64,000 nucleotides of DNA from Pseudomonas pergaminensis (lineage in GTDB: Bacteria; Pseudomonadota; Gammaproteobacteria; Pseudomonadales; Pseudomonadaceae), in NCBI RefSeq assembly GCF_024112395.2, contig NZ_CP078013.2:3534001-3598000 (forward strand), read 5' to 3'. Positions 61,023 through 64,000 of the stretch are shown here, one piece after another (positions within the stretch are counted from its first letter, which is position 1; the number at the start of each line of letters is the position of its first letter). The notes below the pieces were generated by a model, which was given only the letters and a program-made list of their open reading frames with translations, made no database searches and was not told the DNA's origin. The position numbers and the translations under genes were made by a program.

Positions 61023-62363
61023 ATGACGAGCCCCTCCACCGAACAGGTCAGCCCCCAAACCCTGCGCAAGGTCATCATCGCCGCCGGCATCGGCAACTTC
61101 GTCGAGTGGTTTGACTTCGCCGTCTACGGTTTCCTCGCCACCACCATCGCCCAGCAATTCTTCCCCAGCGGTGATGCCAGCGCGGCGTTGCTGAAGACCT
61201 TCGCGGTGTTTGCCGTGGCCTTCGCCTTCCGGCCCCTGGGCGGTATTTTCTTCGGCATGCTCGGCGATCGCATCGGCCGCAAACGCACGCTGGCCATGAC
61301 GATCCTGCTGATGGCCGGCGCTACAACCTTGATTGGCCTGCTGCCCACCTACGCCGCCATTGGGGTGGCGGCGCCGATTCTGCTGTCGCTGATCCGTTGT
61401 GCCCAAGGCTTCTCCGCCGGCGGTGAATACGCCGGAGCCTGCGCCTACCTGATGGAACATGCGCCGAGTGACAAACGCGCCTGGTACGGCAGCTTTGTAC
61501 CGGTATCGACGTTTTCCGCCTTCGCTGCCGCCGCCGTGGTGGCGTACGCCCTTGAGGCATCGTTATCTGCCGAAGCCATGGGCAGTTGGGGCTGGCGCCT
61601 GCCGTTCCTGATCGCCGCGCCGTTGGGCCTGGTAGGGCTTTATCTGCGCTGGAAGCTGCACGAGACGCCCGCATTCCAGGCCGCGAAGCAGGAACACGCA
61701 GTCGCCCACTCGCCACTCAAGGAAACCTTGCGCAACCATGGTGCAGCGATCTGCTGCCTGGGCGCTTTTGTGTCACTCACGGCGCTGTCGTTTTATATGT
61801 TCACCACCTACTTCGCGACGTACCTGCAGGTGGCGGGTGGGTTGAATCGAGCGATGGCGTTGCTGGTGTCGCTGATCGCGCTGATTTTCGCAGCGGTGAT
61901 TTGCCCGCTGGCGGGGTGGTATTCGGACCGCGTGGGGCGTCGTGTCACGGTGATCACCGCGTGCGTGCTGTTGATTGTGGTGGTGTACCCGTCATTCCTG
62001 ATGGCCAGTTCCGGATCGTTTGCGGCATCCATTGTCGGCGTGATGCTACTGGCGGTAGGCGCGGTGTTGTGCGGCGTGGTCACGGCGGCGTTGCTCTCAG
62101 AGACTTTCCCGACGCGCACGCGCTACACCGCCTCGGCGATTACCTACAACATGGCGTACACCCTCTTCGGCGGCACCGCCCCGCTGGTGGCTACCTGGTT
62201 GATCAGCACCACAGGAAGCAACCTGTCACCGGCGTTTTACCTGATAGCCGTGGCGCTGCTGGCATTGGCAGGCGGTTTGGCGCTGCCGGAGACATCAAGG
62301 ATTTCCCTGCATGACGTGGGCACGGAGTCAAAAGACGCCGAACCGGTGCTTTCGCGGTATTGA
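61023..62363 (+). CDS. MHS-family MFS transporter (ProP/ShiA-like)
   Basis: 446 residues from ATG 61023. The signatures GIGNFVEWFDFAVYGFLA in helix 1, FRPLGGIFFGMLGDRIGRKRTL in the loop 2-3 region and GFSAGGEYAGACAYLMEHAP in helix 5 identify the metabolite:H+ symporter group. Twelve helices. Substrates of the group include proline, betaine, shikimate, citrate and other organic acids; the one here is unknown. Upstream tandem repeats suggest specific regulation. Confidence 0.94.
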   Translation: MTSPSTEQVSPQTLRKVIIAAGIGNFVEWFDFAVYGFLATTIAQQFFPSGDASAALLKTFAVFAVAFAFRPLGGIFFGMLGDRIGRKRTLAMTILLMAGATTLIGLLPTYAAIGVAAPILLSLIRCAQGFSAGGEYAGACAYLMEHAPSDKRAWYGSFVPVSTFSAFAAAAVVAYALEASLSAEAMGSWGWRLPFLIAAPLGLVGLYLRWKLHETPAFQAAKQEHAVAHSPLKETLRNHGAAICCLGAFVSLTALSFYMFTTYFATYLQVAGGLNRAMALLVSLIALIFAAVICPLAGWYSDRVGRRVTVITACVLLIVVVYPSFLMASSGSFAASIVGVMLLAVGAVLCGVVTAALLSETFPTRTRYTASAITYNMAYTLFGGTAPLVATWLISTTGSNLSPAFYLIAVALLALAGGLALPETSRISLHDVGTESKDAEPVLSRY

Positions 62364-62525
62364 CCTGTAGAGCTGTTGCGAACGCGGTGGATCAGGCAGA
62401 AAAACGCCGCCAGTACCACCGCCTTCGCAGCCTCGCCAGGGCTCGACAGCTCCCACAGTTGAACATCGCCACGACTTGAATTGCGCCAGCAAACACACCC
62501 CCACCAACACCAACACCACCGCCCC

Positions 62526-62556
62526 CCTGTAGGAGCTGGCTTGCCAGCGATGGCGG
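62526..62556 (+). repeat. REP-type sequence
   Basis: CCTGTAGGAGCTGGCTTGCC followed by AGCGATGGCGG is a typical single REP half. It lies in the 62364-62641 intergenic region, which holds no gene that I can support. Confidence 0.8.
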
Positions 62557-62641
62557 CGTACCGGGCAACAAAAAATAAGGGCAATTACCCCCCTTCGTAA
62601 CCGCGCAGGAGCCCACAGCGCCCTCACCACCGAAGACAGGT

Positions 62642-63130
62642 ATGATCATCAGCCACACACCGCCTGGTCCCTCGCCCATGCCCGCCTCCCAAACCCGCCC
62701 TACCCCCGCGCCATTGCTCAGCCCCGGTGAGACCGTGGTGTTGTTCGACGGCGTGTGCAAGCTGTGCAACGGTTGGGCACGGTTCCTGATTCGGCATGAC
62801 CACCAACGCCGCGTCCGGCTGGCGGCGGTGCAATCCGCCGAAGGCCAGGCGCTGTTGGCCTGGGCGGGTTTGCCCCTGGATCAGTTCGACACCCTCTTGG
62901 TCCTTCGCGATCATCGCTACTGGGTGCGCTCAGACGCGGTGTTCGAAATCATCGCGCAGTTGCCCGGCGCATGGCGTGCATTGCTGCTCTTACGCGCTAT
63001 CCCGCGCGCGCTGCGGGATTGGGCTTACGACCGCGTCGCGCGCAATCGCTATCGGATGTTCGGCAAGTACGACACTTGCCTATTGCCGCATCCGGACCAT
63101 GAGCAGCGCTTTTTGAAAGCACCGCAATGA
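62642..63130 (+). CDS. DUF393/DCC-family thiol-disulfide oxidoreductase
   Basis: 162 residues from ATG 62642; an ATG at 62678 (MPASQTRP) is an equally plausible start because neither has a strong ribosome-binding site. The motif VLFDGVCKLCNGW has the DxxCxxC pattern of the family, followed by YWVRSDAVFEIIAQLPG and the C-terminal YRMFGKYDTCLLP. It is cytosolic and thioredoxin-like by family. Function not established. Downstream is only 92 nt of intergenic sequence before a convergent gene. Confidence 0.88.
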   Translation: MIISHTPPGPSPMPASQTRPTPAPLLSPGETVVLFDGVCKLCNGWARFLIRHDHQRRVRLAAVQSAEGQALLAWAGLPLDQFDTLLVLRDHRYWVRSDAVFEIIAQLPGAWRALLLLRAIPRALRDWAYDRVARNRYRMFGKYDTCLLPHPDHEQRFLKAPQ

Positions 63131-63222
63131 ACGTCTTGGTGCGCATCAACTGAATTGCCCGCGGCGTGGCGCTGCCGGGGCTGCTGGTGCGATGCTCAGC
63201 GAGGCATTTAACCCCGTGTCGC

Positions 63223-64000
63223 TCAATGTGGCCGGGCTGGCGTTGTGTGCAGTGGCTTGGCAGGCCCGTCAGAGAATCGCACGGCCAGGCTCAGGTTCGC
63301 CGGGTCATTGATGGCAGCCATGTATTCGTCGACGGTGATTTCACCTACGCACGGCCGAGCACCGGGTTCGGGCACGTAGCCCTGGGCCATTTTGATGGCC
63401 AGGGCCACGGCGGCGCAGCTCGGAATTTCCGGACCTTTGTCATTCAAGGCCGTGAGTTGCACCGCCAGTGACACAGGTTGGCCGTCGGTTCCCAAGCCCT
63501 CTACGTCGATGTACATCGCGCTTTTGCCGTCGCCAAACCGTTCGAACCAGGTGCCCAGCCGGTGCAGCCGAGCGGCCCAGGGGGCGGGGGCACGCACGAT
63601 CCCCAGCCGTATCGCCTGGGCCAGTAAGCAGTTGGCGATACCTCCCAGTTTGAGCCCGGCTCCCGCCTTGAAGCGCAAAGTGTGGGCACCATAACGGCTG
63701 GCGAAGATATCCATGTCCGGCACGTCCACATTGGCCAGCACCCGCGTGCCGAGCTGGGGCAGCTTGCGCAGTGTCAGGTCCTGCCAGCCCAGCACTTCAT
63801 GCACCTGGCCATTCCTGAGCTGCTTGATCGGTTTGCCTGCATAGGCAAGCACACCCTCGATCGTCGACAGCCCCGGCATCTTGGCCGAGGAAGAAATACC
63901 GTGCTCGATGGCATCGATGCGCGAAAAGCGAGCCCGGTATTGGTCGATGATGGCGGACGAAAGCGTCGGCACTGAACTGCAGCCACTGAGGATGGCCACA
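63223..64000 (-). CDS. Saccharopine-dehydrogenase-like oxidoreductase, N-terminus cut by window edge
   Basis: An open frame enters from beyond base 64000 and stops at 63223, giving 259 residues without their N-terminus. The first residues are GCSSVPTLSSAIIDQY, the typical second part of a saccharopine-dehydrogenase-family Rossmann domain, whose GxGxxG motif would lie outside. The central region AMYIDVEGLGTDGQPVSLAVQL is also typical. It probably uses NAD(P). Substrate unknown; the family is broad. Confidence 0.85.
   Translation of the reverse strand, partial: VAILSGCSSVPTLSSAIIDQYRARFSRIDAIEHGISSSAKMPGLSTIEGVLAYAGKPIKQLRNGQVHEVLGWQDLTLRKLPQLGTRVLANVDVPDMDIFASRYGAHTLRFKAGAGLKLGGIANCLLAQAIRLGIVRAPAPWAARLHRLGTWFERFGDGKSAMYIDVEGLGTDGQPVSLAVQLTALNDKGPEIPSCAAVALAIKMAQGYVPEPGARPCVGEITVDEYMAAINDPANLSLAVRFSDGPAKPLHTTPARPH

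Noticed and set aside
63131..63290. Possible decayed gene after the DCC protein
   Set aside because: The plus strand reads like membrane-protein remnants (for example GAMLSEAFNPVSLNVAGLAL), but the frame is short, broken and overlaps the saccharopine-dehydrogenase-like gene. I could not name a parent family.

Overview
The window looks like chromosomal DNA of a fluorescent Pseudomonas. It is GC-rich and has Pseudomonas-type REP elements. It carries a pvdQ-like pyoverdine acylase gene behind a PvdS-type promoter, the Pseudomonas glgA-treZ-malQ-treY-glgX arrangement, and MHS, DHA2 and MCP genes typical of the genus. Assignments rest on reading the translated sequence and recalling family motifs; no database search was run.

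Layout. 1-5.5 kb: a truncated GlxA-type regulator, a LysE exporter, small peptides, a HrpK/NolX-like protein, a LysR regulator, a DMT transporter and an SDR. 5.5-10.4 kb: a TetR (CecR/CerR-like) regulator divergent from an EmrA-EmrB-OMF tripartite efflux operon. 10.4-15 kb: small hypothetical genes, tRNA-Cys, pvdQ, and a Fur-like winged-helix protein. 15.2-18.8 kb: a 1179-residue toxin-like protein with a C-terminal GESH/GNSH domain. 18.8-24.2 kb: an ABC importer operon with an acyl-CoA-dehydrogenase-like and an AhpD-like protein, divergent from an AraC regulator. 24.3-25.9 kb: an RTX-repeat/M91 zinc metallopeptidase behind a near-consensus hrp box. 25.9-33.6 kb: regulators, an aldo/keto reductase, a chemoreceptor, and small envelope and redox proteins. 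34.3-48.0 kb: a long glycogen/trehalose run (glgA, treZ, malQ, treY, a DUF2934 protein, glgX). Its last gene is fused by 1-nt gaps or 4-nt overlaps to an uncharacterised cassette (acyl-CoA dehydrogenase, PIG-L deacetylase, NodS-like methyltransferase, GT2 glycosyltransferase). 48.2-51.8 kb: a second PIG-L paralogue and an autotransporter. 51.9-64 kb: a hydrolase, an amino-acid permease with an acetylpolyamine deacetylase and an Lrp regulator, a TonB receptor with a Fur box, a second chemoreceptor, a 2OG-oxygenase-like protein, an MHS transporter behind 14-bp tandem repeats, a DCC protein, and a truncated saccharopine-dehydrogenase-like gene.

How the genes fit together. The glycogen/trehalose genes form a complete alpha-glucan to trehalose route: GlgA builds glucan, GlgX debranches it, MalQ rearranges it, and TreY plus TreZ release trehalose. 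The attached PIG-L/methyltransferase/GT2/dehydrogenase cassette has the gene content of a small glycoconjugate pathway and is the strongest candidate here for an undescribed system.

A second theme is scattered type III-like cargo without a secretion apparatus in view: the HrpK/NolX-like protein, the large toxin with an imperfect hrp box, and the RTX-M91 protein with a good hrp box. If the genome encodes HrpL and a Hrp-type secretion system, these would be orphan effectors.
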